A stretch of 64,000 nucleotides of DNA. It comes from Marivita sp. GX14005. Its GTDB lineage: Bacteria; Pseudomonadota; Alphaproteobacteria; Rhodobacterales; Rhodobacteraceae. The notes below the pieces were generated by a model that was given only the letters and a program-made list of their open reading frames with translations, had not been told where the DNA came from and did not search any database. Below are positions 7,910-16,880 of this stretch, one piece after another. Location: the NCBI RefSeq assembly GCF_023370775.1, contig NZ_JAMCCQ010000004.1:62001-126000 (forward strand), in the 5' to 3' direction. The translations under genes were made by a program, and so were the position numbers. Position 1 is the stretch's first letter, and each line of letters starts with the position of its first letter.

Positions 7910-9463
7910 ATGGTCACACAACATCCCATCGTGATCGTCGGCGCCGGGATCGGCGGGCTGGCGGCGGCGCTGCGGCTGGCGTATGCCGGCTGCGACGTCA
8001 CTGTGCTCGAGCGCCACGCCACCCCCGGCGGCAAGCTCCGCACGACGCCGTCGTCCGCCGGGCCTGTCGATGCGGGGCCGACCGTGCTGACCCTGCGCCC
8101 GGTTTTCGAGGCGCTTTTCGCCGATGTGGGGGAAAGGCTGGAGGACCATCTGACGCTTCAAGCAGATGCCGTGCTCGCGCGGCACTATTGGCCCGATGGC
8201 ACCGGGCTTGATCTTTGCGCCGATCACGCGCAGAGCGCCGCCAATGTCGAAGTTGCTTTCGGCGCGCGGGCGCGGTCCGATTTCCTCGCCTTCTCCGCCC
8301 GCGCGAAACGGTTGTTCGAGGGGTTCGACGCGCCGGTGATGCAAGCGCCGTCGCTGCGGCTTTCCGCGCTGACCCGCCATGCCCTTCGCAACCCGGCGTT
8401 GGCGCTGTCGGCTGCGCCGATGCGCACTCTGGCCGGATTGCTGCGCAATGCCTTCAGCGAACCGCGCCTTGCGCAGCTTTTCGGGCGATACGCCACCTAT
8501 GTCGGCGGCTCGCCCTATGCCGCGCCGGCTTTGCTGGCACTGATCTGGCATGCCGAACGCTCCGGCGTCTGGCGGATCGAGGGCGGGATGCACCGGCTGG
8601 CAAGCGTGCTTGAGGCTCTGGCAAAGGCGCGGGGCGCGGTGTTCCACTACGGCGCCCATGTCACCGGGATCGGCTGGGAGAGCGACCGGCCCGCCCGCGT
8701 CACCACCAGCGCCGGCACGGTCCCGGCGCGCACGGTGCTGTTCAATGGCGATCCGAATGCGCTGCTTGCCGGGGCGCTCGGGAAGCGCGCGATGGCCGCC
8801 GTGCCGCCCAAGGCGGCGCAGCCGCGCAGCCTTTCGGCCAACGTGCTGAGCTTCGCCGCCCGCGTGGAAGGCCCGCCTCTTGCGCATCACACGGTATTTT
8901 TCAGCGCCGACCCGCGTGCGGAATTCGACGCGCTGGCAAAGGGGCGGATGCCGGAGGACCCGACGCTCTATATCTGCGCGCAGGATCGCGGCGGAGGGCC
9001 TTCGCCCTGCGGGATCGAACGCTTCGAAATCATCGCCAACGCCGCCCCCGGCACGAAAACGGACAAGACGCTATGCCGACAGATCATCCTGACCACATTG
9101 CGCCGCTTCGGGCTGAGCCTTCACCCCGCGCCGGGGGAGGACCATCTGACGACGCCCGAGATGTTCGACACGCTCTCCCCGCACAGTCGCGGATCGCTTT
9201 ACGGGCGATCCCCGCAGGGGATGATGGCCGCCTTCGCCCGCCCGGCGGCGCGCAGCCGTCTGCCGGGGCTCTACCTCGTCGGCGGCAGCGCGCATCCGGG
9301 AGCGGGCCTACCGATGGCGACGCTCTCCGCCCGGCATGCGGCAGAGGCGATTCTGACCGACCTAACTTCGACCTCGATATCCCGCCCGGCGGCTATGCGT
9401 GGTGGTATATCGACGGGATCGCCGACGGCGGCGCAAAGGCGATCTCGATCATCGGCTTCATAG
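7910..9463 (+). CDS. crtD: Methoxyneurosporene (hydroxyneurosporene) dehydrogenase
   Basis: A 517-residue FAD-dependent desaturase of the CrtI/CrtD family that introduces the 3,4 double bond of spheroidene. The dinucleotide-binding motif GAGIGG is at residues 11-16 and the C-terminal FAD motif YLVGGSAHPGAGLPMATLSAR is near residue 465. It resembles crtI but is a separate enzyme. The frame runs about 30 residues past the usual family end, and this tail overlaps the beginning of the crtC homology in another frame. Confidence 0.92.
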   Translation: MVTQHPIVIVGAGIGGLAAALRLAYAGCDVTVLERHATPGGKLRTTPSSAGPVDAGPTVLTLRPVFEALFADVGERLEDHLTLQADAVLARHYWPDGTGLDLCADHAQSAANVEVAFGARARSDFLAFSARAKRLFEGFDAPVMQAPSLRLSALTRHALRNPALALSAAPMRTLAGLLRNAFSEPRLAQLFGRYATYVGGSPYAAPALLALIWHAERSGVWRIEGGMHRLASVLEALAKARGAVFHYGAHVTGIGWESDRPARVTTSAGTVPARTVLFNGDPNALLAGALGKRAMAAVPPKAAQPRSLSANVLSFAARVEGPPLAHHTVFFSADPRAEFDALAKGRMPEDPTLYICAQDRGGGPSPCGIERFEIIANAAPGTKTDKTLCRQIILTTLRRFGLSLHPAPGEDHLTTPEMFDTLSPHSRGSLYGRSPQGMMAAFARPAARSRLPGLYLVGGSAHPGAGLPMATLSARHAAEAILTDLTSTSISRPAAMRGGISTGSPTAAQRRSRSSAS

Positions 9464-10290
9464 GAACGGTCTTTTCGCCCTGGTATGCGTGGTCGGGGCG
9501 GGGCGATCCCGAAGATCACTGCTGCATCAACGTCGTGACCAGCGGCCCGGGCGCACGGTTCGCCATGACCGATCGGGGGCGCGGAGCGCTGCGCCGGTCG
9601 CGCGATTGTCTGACCATCGGCCCCTCCTCGATGCGATGGGACGGCGCACGGCTCATCATCGATCTGAACGAGATATCCGGCCTGCCGCGCGTTGCGCGCC
9701 TGCGCGGGCGAGTCACGGTCACGCCATCGGCGCTCACCTCAGTGGAGCTTCCGCTGACGGCGGATGGGGCGCATGTCTGGCGGCCCTTCGCGCCGATCTG
9801 CCGGATCGATGTCGATTTGGACGCGCCGGAGCGGGCGTGGTCGGGCCATGGCTATTTCGATGCCAATTTCGGCACCCGCCCGCTGGAGCGCGATTTCCGG
9901 TTCTGGACATGGGGCCGCTTCCCCGCAAGGGACGGGGCGCTCTGCGTTTATGACGCGCATCTGCGCGGCGGCGCATCCGCCGAACGGGCGTTTCATTTCA
10001 ATCCCAACGGAAGCGCGGAGGAAACCGCCGCCCCGCCCCGAACCCGCTTCGGACATAGCGGCTGGCGGTTGCCGCTGGAGATGCGGGCCGATGCGGGCCA
10101 TGCGCCAAGGATCGTGACATCGATGCTCGATGCGCCGTTCTATGCCCGCTCGGTCGTCGAAACGCGGCTGGGCGGCGAGACCGTCACCGGCATGCACGAG
10201 GCACTCGATCTGGACCGTTACGCCTCCGCGCTCATCAAGCCGATGCTCGCCATGCGCGTGCCGCGCCGCAAGCGGTGGCGCTTCGGATAG
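9364..10290 (+). CDS. crtC: Hydroxyneurosporene synthase (carotenoid 1,2-hydratase), start unresolved
   Basis: Carotenoid C-1,2 hydratase acting on neurosporene or lycopene ends. Clear family segments are PPGGYAWWYIDG, IGFIGTVFSPWYAWSGR, LPLTADGAHVWRPFAPI, GHGYFDANFGTRPLERDFRFWTWGRFP and SMLDAPFYARSVVETR. The homology begins at about 9364. In this frame, however, there is no ATG, GTG, TTG or CTG between the ATG at 9073, deep inside crtD, and the GTG at 9535. The coordinates therefore mark homology rather than a proven start. Options are a rare AUC/AUA start, a one-base sequence error, or a crtD-crtC frameshift fusion. It ends 2 bases before the convergent tspO. Confidence 0.85.
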   Translation, partial: NFDLDIPPGGYAWWYIDGIADGGAKAISIIGFIGTVFSPWYAWSGRGDPEDHCCINVVTSGPGARFAMTDRGRGALRRSRDCLTIGPSSMRWDGARLIIDLNEISGLPRVARLRGRVTVTPSALTSVELPLTADGAHVWRPFAPICRIDVDLDAPERAWSGHGYFDANFGTRPLERDFRFWTWGRFPARDGALCVYDAHLRGGASAERAFHFNPNGSAEETAAPPRTRFGHSGWRLPLEMRADAGHAPRIVTSMLDAPFYARSVVETRLGGETVTGMHEALDLDRYASALIKPMLAMRVPRRKRWRFG

Positions 10291-10292
10291 GC

Positions 10293-10778
10293 TCAGACGT
10301 CGATCTCGGAGGGGCGCAGCGGGGTCACGTCCGGGTTCATCCGCGCGACCGTCAGGTTCAGCGCGAAGGCGATCGTGACCCAGACGAGATAGGGCACGAA
10401 GGCCAGACCGGCCCAGAGGTCGAGCTGGAAATGCGTCACCGTTGCCCCCAGCACGGCGAGCCAAAGACAGCCGATCACCGGCAGCGCGCCCTTGAGCCGC
10501 CGCAACCCGAAGAAGATCGGCGTCCAAAGCGCGTTGAGCGCGATCTGCGCCGCCCAGAAGGCCATCGCGAGGTCATTGCCCGGCAGCACCGACGCCCGTG
10601 CCCCGGCAAAGGCGATGAGCAGATAGATCGTCGTCCACATCACGGGGAACACCCAGTTGGGCGGCGTCCATGAGGGTTTGTTCAGCTTCTCATACCAGCG
10701 CCCCGGCGGGAAGGCCGCTCCGGTGACGCCTGCGCCGAAACAGGCGGCGAGGAAGATGAAGAAGTTGAGTAATTCCAT
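10293..10778 (-). CDS. tspO: TspO/MBR family tryptophan-rich sensory protein
   Basis: A 161-residue membrane protein with five predicted transmembrane helices, also called CrtK. It shows the family segments WYEKLNKPSWTPPNWVFPVMW and ALNALWTPIFFGL. In Rhodobacter, TspO is an outer-membrane tetrapyrrole-binding protein that modulates photosynthesis gene expression in response to oxygen. It lies 32 bases after crtB in the same direction, the normal position in Rhodobacter photosynthesis clusters, and converges on crtC. Confidence 0.93.
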   Translation of the reverse strand: MELLNFFIFLAACFGAGVTGAAFPPGRWYEKLNKPSWTPPNWVFPVMWTTIYLLIAFAGARASVLPGNDLAMAFWAAQIALNALWTPIFFGLRRLKGALPVIGCLWLAVLGATVTHFQLDLWAGLAFVPYLVWVTIAFALNLTVARMNPDVTPLRPSEIDV

Positions 10779-10810
10779 GCGTCACACCCCTGCCCGACCG
10801 CGCGTCAGTA

Positions 10811-11857
10811 TCAGGCCCGCCTGCCCTCTTGTCCAGCCACCGGATCGCGCGATCTGAGTTCCGCCAGCGCGCGCAGCACCGATCCGGCGCGCCCGGCGCC
10901 CCAGAAGGGCGCAGTGCCATCCCGCTCCGCGACCGCATCGACAAGGAACGCCGTTTCCGCGAGCGGCGGCGCATAGAGCGTGGCCGGTTGCGGCATGACG
11001 AAAGAGCCCGCCGCATAGCCTGCCGATTTGCCCAGCAGCGCGGCCTTGCGCAGCCGCCCGGTGCTTGCGCGGGCGGTGATCGGATCGAAGCCCTGCCGCC
11101 GAAGCGCACCGCCGATGGCGGCATAGATGAACCGCGCGGCATAGATGCCGACGCGTGCGCCCGGCGGCAGGCGCGGCACGCCCGATTGCGCGCGCAGGTA
11201 AAGCCGCCGCGCCTCGGCCAGAAGCCGCGCGACGAGAACGCGCAATTCCGGGCTGGCACGCGGATCGGCAAGGAACGCCTCGGCGCTCAGGCCCGCCTCC
11301 TCCATCCAGTCCAGCGGCAGGTAAAGCCGCCCGGCGGCGGCATCCTCGCCGACATCGCGCGCTATATTGGTCAGCTGCATCGCGACGCCCAGATCGCAGG
11401 CACGCGCCAGCGCATGTCGGTCGCGCACGCCCATCAGCACGCACATCATCGCCCCCACCGCGCTCGCGACGCGTGCGGAATAGGCGCAGAGCCCGGAGAA
11501 ATCGTCATACCGCCGCTCGGCCGCATCCCAGGCCAGCCCTTCCAGCAGCGCCTCGGGCAGGGCGCGGGGCATCCGGTGCTGCGCGACGATGGCGCAAAAC
11601 GCCCGGTCCTCGGGCGCATCGCGCGGCGCCATGGCATAGACGCGGTCCAGCCGCTCGCTCAGCGCCAGCACCGCAGCGGCCTTGTCGCGGCCCTCGTCCA
11701 CCTCGTCATCGACCAGCCGGCAGAAGGCATAAAGCGCGAGCGCAGGATCGCGGATCGAGGCGGGCAGGACACGCGAAGCGGTGTGGAACGACAGCGATCC
11801 GCTGCGGATCGCCTGCCGGCAATGGGCCAGATCGGCGGGATGGATCGCCCCGCTCAT
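10811..11857 (-). CDS. crtB: Phytoene synthase
   Basis: A 348-residue squalene/phytoene synthase family enzyme joining two GGPP molecules to phytoene. Family motifs include YAFCRLVDDEVDEG, with the first aspartate cluster, and QLTNIARDVGEDAAAGRLYLP, with the second. Its ATG overlaps the crtI stop codon (ATGA), so it is coupled to crtI, and tspO follows. Confidence 0.94.
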   Translation of the reverse strand: MSGAIHPADLAHCRQAIRSGSLSFHTASRVLPASIRDPALALYAFCRLVDDEVDEGRDKAAAVLALSERLDRVYAMAPRDAPEDRAFCAIVAQHRMPRALPEALLEGLAWDAAERRYDDFSGLCAYSARVASAVGAMMCVLMGVRDRHALARACDLGVAMQLTNIARDVGEDAAAGRLYLPLDWMEEAGLSAEAFLADPRASPELRVLVARLLAEARRLYLRAQSGVPRLPPGARVGIYAARFIYAAIGGALRRQGFDPITARASTGRLRKAALLGKSAGYAAGSFVMPQPATLYAPPLAETAFLVDAVAERDGTAPFWGAGRAGSVLRALAELRSRDPVAGQEGRRA

Positions 11858-13377
11858 TCCGCCGCCAATCGCTGCGCCGCCGCCGGTGCGTCGGGCACCA
11901 GACGGGCCAGCACCTCGGCGCTGGAGATCACGCCGGGCAGGCCCGCGCCGGGATGCGTTCCCGCACCCACAAGGTAAAGACCGCGCGCTTCTTCGCTGAT
12001 GTTATGCGGGCGGAACCACGCGCTTTGCAGGATGCGCGGCTCGATGGAGAAGCCCGCCCCGTAGGGCGACAGATACCTGTCGCGGAAATCTTCGGGGGTG
12101 AACACTTCCGAGGCCGACAGATGCGCCTCGAAACCGGGGATCACCTTGTCGAGCGCGGCGGCGACCATGGCGCGGTAGCGGTCCGCCTCCCGCGCCCAAT
12201 CGACCGGGTGCGCACCGCCCAGATGCGGCACCGGAGAGAGCGCGTAGAACGTATCATCCCCCGCCGGTGCGACGCCCGGATCGGTGACGGAGGGGCGGTG
12301 CAGGTAAAGGCTCATGTCGTCCGACAGCCGGCCCTTCATGAAGATGTCCCGCACCAGCCCCTTGTAGCGCGGACCGTTGAGGATCGTGTGATGCCCCACA
12401 TCGCGCCATTTCATCGCCGTGCCGCGCGTGCCGAAATACCAGACGAAGAGCCCCATCGACCACCGCTTGCGCGCTAGTTTGGCAGGCGTCCAGCGGCGTT
12501 TCGGCAGGTTGCGCAAGAGGCGCGTGTAGGTGTGCCCGGCATCGGCGTTACTGACGACGATATCGGCCTGCTCATGCGCTCCGCCGGCCAGCCGCACACC
12601 GGTTGCCGCGCCGTTCTGCACGGTGATCTCGTCCACCTCCACGCCTTGCCGCACCGCGCCGCTTTGGCTGCGGATCACCCGGACCATCGCATCGGCAATC
12701 GCCTGCACCCCGCCCATCGCGTAATGGACGCCAAAGGCCTTCTCCAGATGGCAGACGAGCGCGTAGATCGATGTAACGTGAAACGGATCGCCGCCGATGA
12801 AGAGCGGATGGAACGACAGCGCCATGCGCAGGCGCTCGTCCTTCACCCTCGCGGCGGCATGGGCATAGACAGACCTGTCGGCGCGGAGCCTCGCGAAGGT
12901 AGGCAGCACCTTGACGATATCCATCAGCTTGTTCATCGGACGCCGGCCCAGCTCCTCGAAGCCGAAGGCATAGCGTGCCTCGCTGTCCTTGAGGAACTGC
13001 CGGTAGCCGGCCACATCGCCGGGGCTGAGCCGCGCGACCTCGGCCGCCATGCGCTCGCTATCGCCGGTGGCGGTAAAGCGCGTGCCATCGGGCCAGCGGA
13101 TTTCATAAAACGGATCGAGCGGGCGCAGATCGACCTCCTTGCGGAAATCGGCATCGCAGGCGGCGAACAGCTCCTCGAAAAGCTGCGGCACCGTCACGAT
13201 GGTCGGGCCGAGATCGAACCTGTGGCCATCGCGCAGGATCGAAGTGCCGCGCCCGCCTGCGCGGTCCAGCCTGTCGAGCACCGTGACGCGATAGCCTTTC
13301 GCCCCGAGCCGCATGGCGGCGGCGAGCCCGCCCAGCCCTGCGCCGATCACTATTGCCGTGCTGCCTGCGCCTGCCAT
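11854..13377 (-). CDS. crtI: Phytoene desaturase (neurosporene-forming)
   Basis: A 507-residue CrtI-type FAD-dependent phytoene desaturase. The N-terminal dinucleotide fold has GAGLGG at residues 12-17 and the LDRLDRAGGRGTS continuation. The C-terminal signature YLVGAGTHPGAGLPGV is present. In the spheroidene pathway this enzyme performs three desaturations to neurosporene. The degree of desaturation cannot be read from the sequence, but crtA, crtC, crtD and crtF beside it imply the spheroidene route. It is the first gene of crtI-crtB-tspO. Confidence 0.94.
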   Translation of the reverse strand: MAGAGSTAIVIGAGLGGLAAAMRLGAKGYRVTVLDRLDRAGGRGTSILRDGHRFDLGPTIVTVPQLFEELFAACDADFRKEVDLRPLDPFYEIRWPDGTRFTATGDSERMAAEVARLSPGDVAGYRQFLKDSEARYAFGFEELGRRPMNKLMDIVKVLPTFARLRADRSVYAHAAARVKDERLRMALSFHPLFIGGDPFHVTSIYALVCHLEKAFGVHYAMGGVQAIADAMVRVIRSQSGAVRQGVEVDEITVQNGAATGVRLAGGAHEQADIVVSNADAGHTYTRLLRNLPKRRWTPAKLARKRWSMGLFVWYFGTRGTAMKWRDVGHHTILNGPRYKGLVRDIFMKGRLSDDMSLYLHRPSVTDPGVAPAGDDTFYALSPVPHLGGAHPVDWAREADRYRAMVAAALDKVIPGFEAHLSASEVFTPEDFRDRYLSPYGAGFSIEPRILQSAWFRPHNISEEARGLYLVGAGTHPGAGLPGVISSAEVLARLVPDAPAAAQRLAAE

Positions 13378-13414
13378 GGCTCACCTCGTGACTCGTTCCG
13401 TCTCAGCCTACAGG

Positions 13415-13432
13415 TGTAAACCTGCTTTTACA
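13415..13432. promoter_or_regulatory. PpsR/CrtJ palindrome in the crtI/crtA divergent region
   Basis: A perfect TGT-N12-ACA palindrome lies 37 bases upstream of the crtI ATG, in the 166 bases between crtI and crtA. An imperfect copy (TGT-N12-ACG) at 13509-13526 lies 17 bases before the crtA start. Oxygen-dependent repression of both transcription units by PpsR/CrtJ is the likely role. I could not place convincing -35/-10 boxes for either gene. Confidence 0.7.
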
Positions 13433-13543
13433 ACAAAACTCCGCCGGATGCGCAAAATCCAATATTCTTTTCGCGAACAATTGATACTTTACCCATCGCC
13501 GGAAGATGTGTCAGACTAAGTTGACGCCACCGGGAGTCGCCTC

Positions 13544-14245
13544 ATGGGGCAAATCGTGTCACTCAGCTTCCATCGCTTCGACAGCCTGCGCAGTCGCGCC
13601 TGGGCCTTCGCGATGATGGGCCTCGCGCGCGGCGCGATGGCGCGGGTGCCGGGGATCGGTTTCTGGAAGCTTTGCGGATCGGGCACCGGCGAAGGGTTCA
13701 CGCCAAGGCCGAACCTGTCCGTCTACGCGATCCTCGCGACATGGCCGGACGCGGAAACCGCCCGCGCGCAAATCTGCGGCGCGGATATCTTCGCCCGCTA
13801 CCGCGACCGCGCTGCCGAAAGCTGGACCGTGTTCCTCAGCCCGACCTCCGTGCGCGGCAAATGGTCGGACAGAACGCCCTTCGCGGTCAGCCATGATGGC
13901 CCGCCCCCCACCGCGCTCGCCGCGCTCACGCGCGCCGCGATCCGTCCCGCCATCGCGGCGCGGTTCTGGCGGCGGGTGCCGGATATCTCATCGGTGATCG
14001 GGGCCGATACAGGGGTTCTGTTCAAGATCGGCATCGGCGAGGTGCCGTGGCTGCATCAGGTGACCTTCTCCATTTGGCCGGATACCAGAGCGATGGCCGC
14101 TTTCGCCCGCACCGGCCCCCATGCCGAGGCGATCGAGGCCGTTCGGCGCGAAAACTGGTTCCGCGAAGAGCTTTACGCGCGCTTCGCCATTCACTCCGAT
14201 ATCGGCACCTGGAACGGTGTCTCCCCGCTCAAGGCTGCTGCATGA
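13544..14245 (+). CDS. crtA: Spheroidene monooxygenase
   Basis: A 233-residue enzyme that oxidises spheroidene to the red ketocarotenoid spheroidenone under oxygen. Family-typical segments are LSFHRFDSLRSRAWAFAMMG near the N-terminus and LFKIGIGEVPWLHQVTFSIW and ENWFREELYARF in the C-terminal half. It is the first gene of crtA-bchI-bchD-bchO and its stop overlaps the bchI start (ATGA). The crtA-bchI linkage is the Rhodobacter arrangement. Confidence 0.93.
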   Translation: MGQIVSLSFHRFDSLRSRAWAFAMMGLARGAMARVPGIGFWKLCGSGTGEGFTPRPNLSVYAILATWPDAETARAQICGADIFARYRDRAAESWTVFLSPTSVRGKWSDRTPFAVSHDGPPPTALAALTRAAIRPAIAARFWRRVPDISSVIGADTGVLFKIGIGEVPWLHQVTFSIWPDTRAMAAFARTGPHAEAIEAVRRENWFREELYARFAIHSDIGTWNGVSPLKAAA

Positions 14246-15246
14246 CCCAACCCTTTCCCTTCTCCGCCATCGTCGGGCAAGACGACATGAAACTGGCGAT
14301 GATCCTGACGGCGGTGGACCCGTCCATCGGCGGCGTGCTGGTCTTCGGCGACAGGGGCACCGGCAAATCGACCGCCGTGCGCGCGCTGGCCGCGCTCTTG
14401 CCGCCGATCACCGCCATCGAGGGCTGCCCCGTCAATTCGGCCAGCCCTGCGGATTGCCCCGACTGGGCCGGCATAACGACCAACCGGACGCATGAGATCC
14501 CGACCCCGGTCGTCGATCTGCCGCTCGGCGCGAGCGAGGATCGCGTGACCGGCGCGCTCGATATCGAGCGGGCGCTGGTGGACGGGCAAAAGGCGTTCCA
14601 GCCGGGGCTGCTGGCGCGGGCCAATCGCGGGTATCTTTATATCGACGAGGTCAACCTGCTGGAGGATCACATCGTCGATCTGCTGCTCGACGTGGCGCAA
14701 TCGGGCGAGAACATGGTGGAGCGCGAGGGGCTGTCGATCCGCCATCCGGCGCGCTTCGTGCTGGTCGGATCGGGCAACCCCGAGGAGGGCGAGCTGCGCC
14801 CGCAACTGCTCGACCGGTTCGGCCTGTCGGTCGATGTGACCTCGCCCGCCGATATCGACCTGCGGATCGAGGTTCTGCGCCGGCGCGATGCGTTCGAGAA
14901 CGACAACGCGGCTTTCATGCTGCGCTGGCAGGCCGAGGATGCGACGATCCGCGATCAGATCCTCTCTGCTCGCAAGGCGCTTCGGGATCTCGCGCCCGAC
15001 GAAGCGGCGCTGCGCGATGTGGCCGAGCTCTGCCTTGCGCTGGGATCGGACGGGATACGCGGCGAATTGGCGCTCCTGAAAGCGGCGCGCGCCTATGCCG
15101 CGTTCCGCGACGATACCGCGATCACCCGCACCCATATCCGCGCCGCCGCGCCGCTGGCGCTGAGCCACCGGATGCGCCGCGATCCGCTCGACGAGGCGGG
15201 CTCGGAGGCGCGCGTGGGGCGGGTCATTGAAACCGTGCTCGGCTGA
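14242..15246 (+). CDS. bchI: Magnesium chelatase ATPase subunit I
   Basis: A 334-residue AAA+ ATPase of magnesium chelatase, which with BchD and BchH inserts Mg into protoporphyrin IX. Walker A GDRGTGKS is at residues 36-43, Walker B is within GYLYIDEVNLL, and an arginine-finger region appears as LLDRFGLSVDV. The ATG at 14242 overlaps the crtA stop. The frame is open further upstream, but that part lies antisense to nothing useful and inside crtA. Confidence 0.95.
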   Translation: MTQPFPFSAIVGQDDMKLAMILTAVDPSIGGVLVFGDRGTGKSTAVRALAALLPPITAIEGCPVNSASPADCPDWAGITTNRTHEIPTPVVDLPLGASEDRVTGALDIERALVDGQKAFQPGLLARANRGYLYIDEVNLLEDHIVDLLLDVAQSGENMVEREGLSIRHPARFVLVGSGNPEEGELRPQLLDRFGLSVDVTSPADIDLRIEVLRRRDAFENDNAAFMLRWQAEDATIRDQILSARKALRDLAPDEAALRDVAELCLALGSDGIRGELALLKAARAYAAFRDDTAITRTHIRAAAPLALSHRMRRDPLDEAGSEARVGRVIETVLG

Positions 15247-16880
15247 TGGGCGCCGAAGCGCAATGGGCGCGCGCGGTGATCGCGCTGCATCTGGCCTGCG
15301 CCGATCCCGGCGGATTGGGCGGTGTGCTCCTGCGCGCCCGCGCCGGTCCCGCGCGGGAGGCGTTTTTGCGCGCGCTGGAGCACGGATCGGCGCGGCTGCA
15401 TCCCGCGATGCCGGAGGATGCGCTTTTCGGCGGGCTGGATATCGATGCTACGCTGGCGACGGGGCGGATCGAACTGCGCGCCGGGCTCGATGCGCATGAC
15501 GGCCCGCTCATCCTGCCAATGGCCGAACGCACGCCGCCGCGACTGGCCGCGCGTTTCGCCGGGATGCTGGACGCGCGGCGGGCGCATCCGCTGATCGCGC
15601 TCGATGAAAGCGCCGGCGATGAAGAGCGCGTGCCGCCCGCGCTGGCCGACCGGCTGGCGCTTCATGTCGATCTCGAGGCCGTGCCGCTGGCGGCGATCGG
15701 CCCGGTGGAGACACCCCTGCCCGGCCCCGCCGCCCTGCCGCGCGCGCAGGATGCGCAGATCGCCGAGATTGCCGGGCTGGCCGAAGCCTTCGGCGTTCCG
15801 GGCGCGCGTGCCGGATGGCTGGCGCTGCGCGCGGCGGCGGCCCATGCCGCGCTGAAGGGCCGCGCGGTGATCGCGGCGGAGGATATCGAACTGGCCTGCC
15901 TGCTGGTGCTCGCCCCGCGCGCCACGCACCTGCCCGAGCCCGGCGCGCCCCCGGCCCCGCCCCAGCCCGAGGAGACGCGCGACCCCGGCAGCGAGGCCGA
16001 GAGCCTTCCCGAGGACAACCCACCAACCGATCTGCCCATCGAGGCGGTTCTGGCGCAGCTGCCCGAGGGGATGCTGGCCCGGATCGCCGCCCGCAAGGCG
16101 CGCGCCGCGCGCGGCACCGGCACGGGCGATGCGCGGATCGGCAACCGCCGGGGGCGTCCGGTGCCGCCGCGCAAGGGGCGGCTGGGCGGCACGGCGCGGC
16201 TCGATCTGGTGGCAACGCTGCGCGCCGCCGCGCCATGGCAGGCCGCGCGCGGCAGGCCGAAAGGCGGGCCGCTGCGCATCCGCCCCGCCGACATTCACCT
16301 GCGCCGCTACGAACAGCCCTCCGACCGGCTGTTGATCTTCGTCGTGGATGCGTCGGGCTCCGCCGCGATGACCCGGCTGGCCGAGGCCAAGGGCGCGGTG
16401 GAACTGATGCTCGCCGCCGCCTATGCGCGGCGCGATCACGTCGCGCTGATCGCCTTTCGAAAGGCCGAAGCCGAGGTGCTGCTCGCGCCCACCCGCTCGC
16501 TCTTGCGCACCAAGCGGCAGCTCGCCGGCCTTCCCGGCGGCGGGGCGACGCCGCTGGCGCGCGGGCTGCGCGAGGCGCTCGAAATGGCGAAATCCGCCCG
16601 GCGGCGCGGCATGACGCCCACCCTTGCGATCCTCACCGACGGGCGCGCGAATATCGCGCTCGACGGCACGGCGGATCGCGGCGCCGCCGCGTCCGATGCA
16701 CTGGACATGGCGCGCGCCATCCGCGCCTCAGGCATGGAGGCGCTGGTGATCGATAGCGGCACACGGCCCGAACCCGCGCTGCGCGCCCTGGCGGATGCGA
16801 TGCAGGGGCACCACTTCGCGCTCCCGCGTGCCGATGCGGGCCGGATTTCCGCGGCCGTCAGCGCCGCGCTGGACGCCTGA
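15246..16880 (+). CDS. bchD: Magnesium chelatase subunit D
   Basis: A 544-residue chelatase subunit that forms a two-tier ring with BchI. It has an N-terminal degenerate AAA+ domain without a usable Walker A, and a proline- and acid-rich linker around residues 225-260. The C-terminal von Willebrand A/integrin-I domain carries an intact MIDAS start (VVDASGSAAMTRL). The ATG shares its A with the bchI stop (TGATG). Its stop likewise shares an A with the bchO start. Confidence 0.94.
   Translation: MGAEAQWARAVIALHLACADPGGLGGVLLRARAGPAREAFLRALEHGSARLHPAMPEDALFGGLDIDATLATGRIELRAGLDAHDGPLILPMAERTPPRLAARFAGMLDARRAHPLIALDESAGDEERVPPALADRLALHVDLEAVPLAAIGPVETPLPGPAALPRAQDAQIAEIAGLAEAFGVPGARAGWLALRAAAAHAALKGRAVIAAEDIELACLLVLAPRATHLPEPGAPPAPPQPEETRDPGSEAESLPEDNPPTDLPIEAVLAQLPEGMLARIAARKARAARGTGTGDARIGNRRGRPVPPRKGRLGGTARLDLVATLRAAAPWQAARGRPKGGPLRIRPADIHLRRYEQPSDRLLIFVVDASGSAAMTRLAEAKGAVELMLAAAYARRDHVALIAFRKAEAEVLLAPTRSLLRTKRQLAGLPGGGATPLARGLREALEMAKSARRRGMTPTLAILTDGRANIALDGTADRGAAASDALDMARAIRASGMEALVIDSGTRPEPALRALADAMQGHHFALPRADAGRISAAVSAALDA

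Noticed and set aside
6917-8890. 657-residue minus-strand frame that includes crtE
   Set aside because: Everything upstream of 7795 lies antisense to crtD and its promoter and has a biased, Arg/Gly-rich composition; only the crtE part is coding.
9073-9363. Starting crtC at the ATG at 9073
   Set aside because: This would put about 100 low-complexity residues read out of frame through crtD ahead of the conserved CrtC domain, and no CrtC homologue has such an extension.
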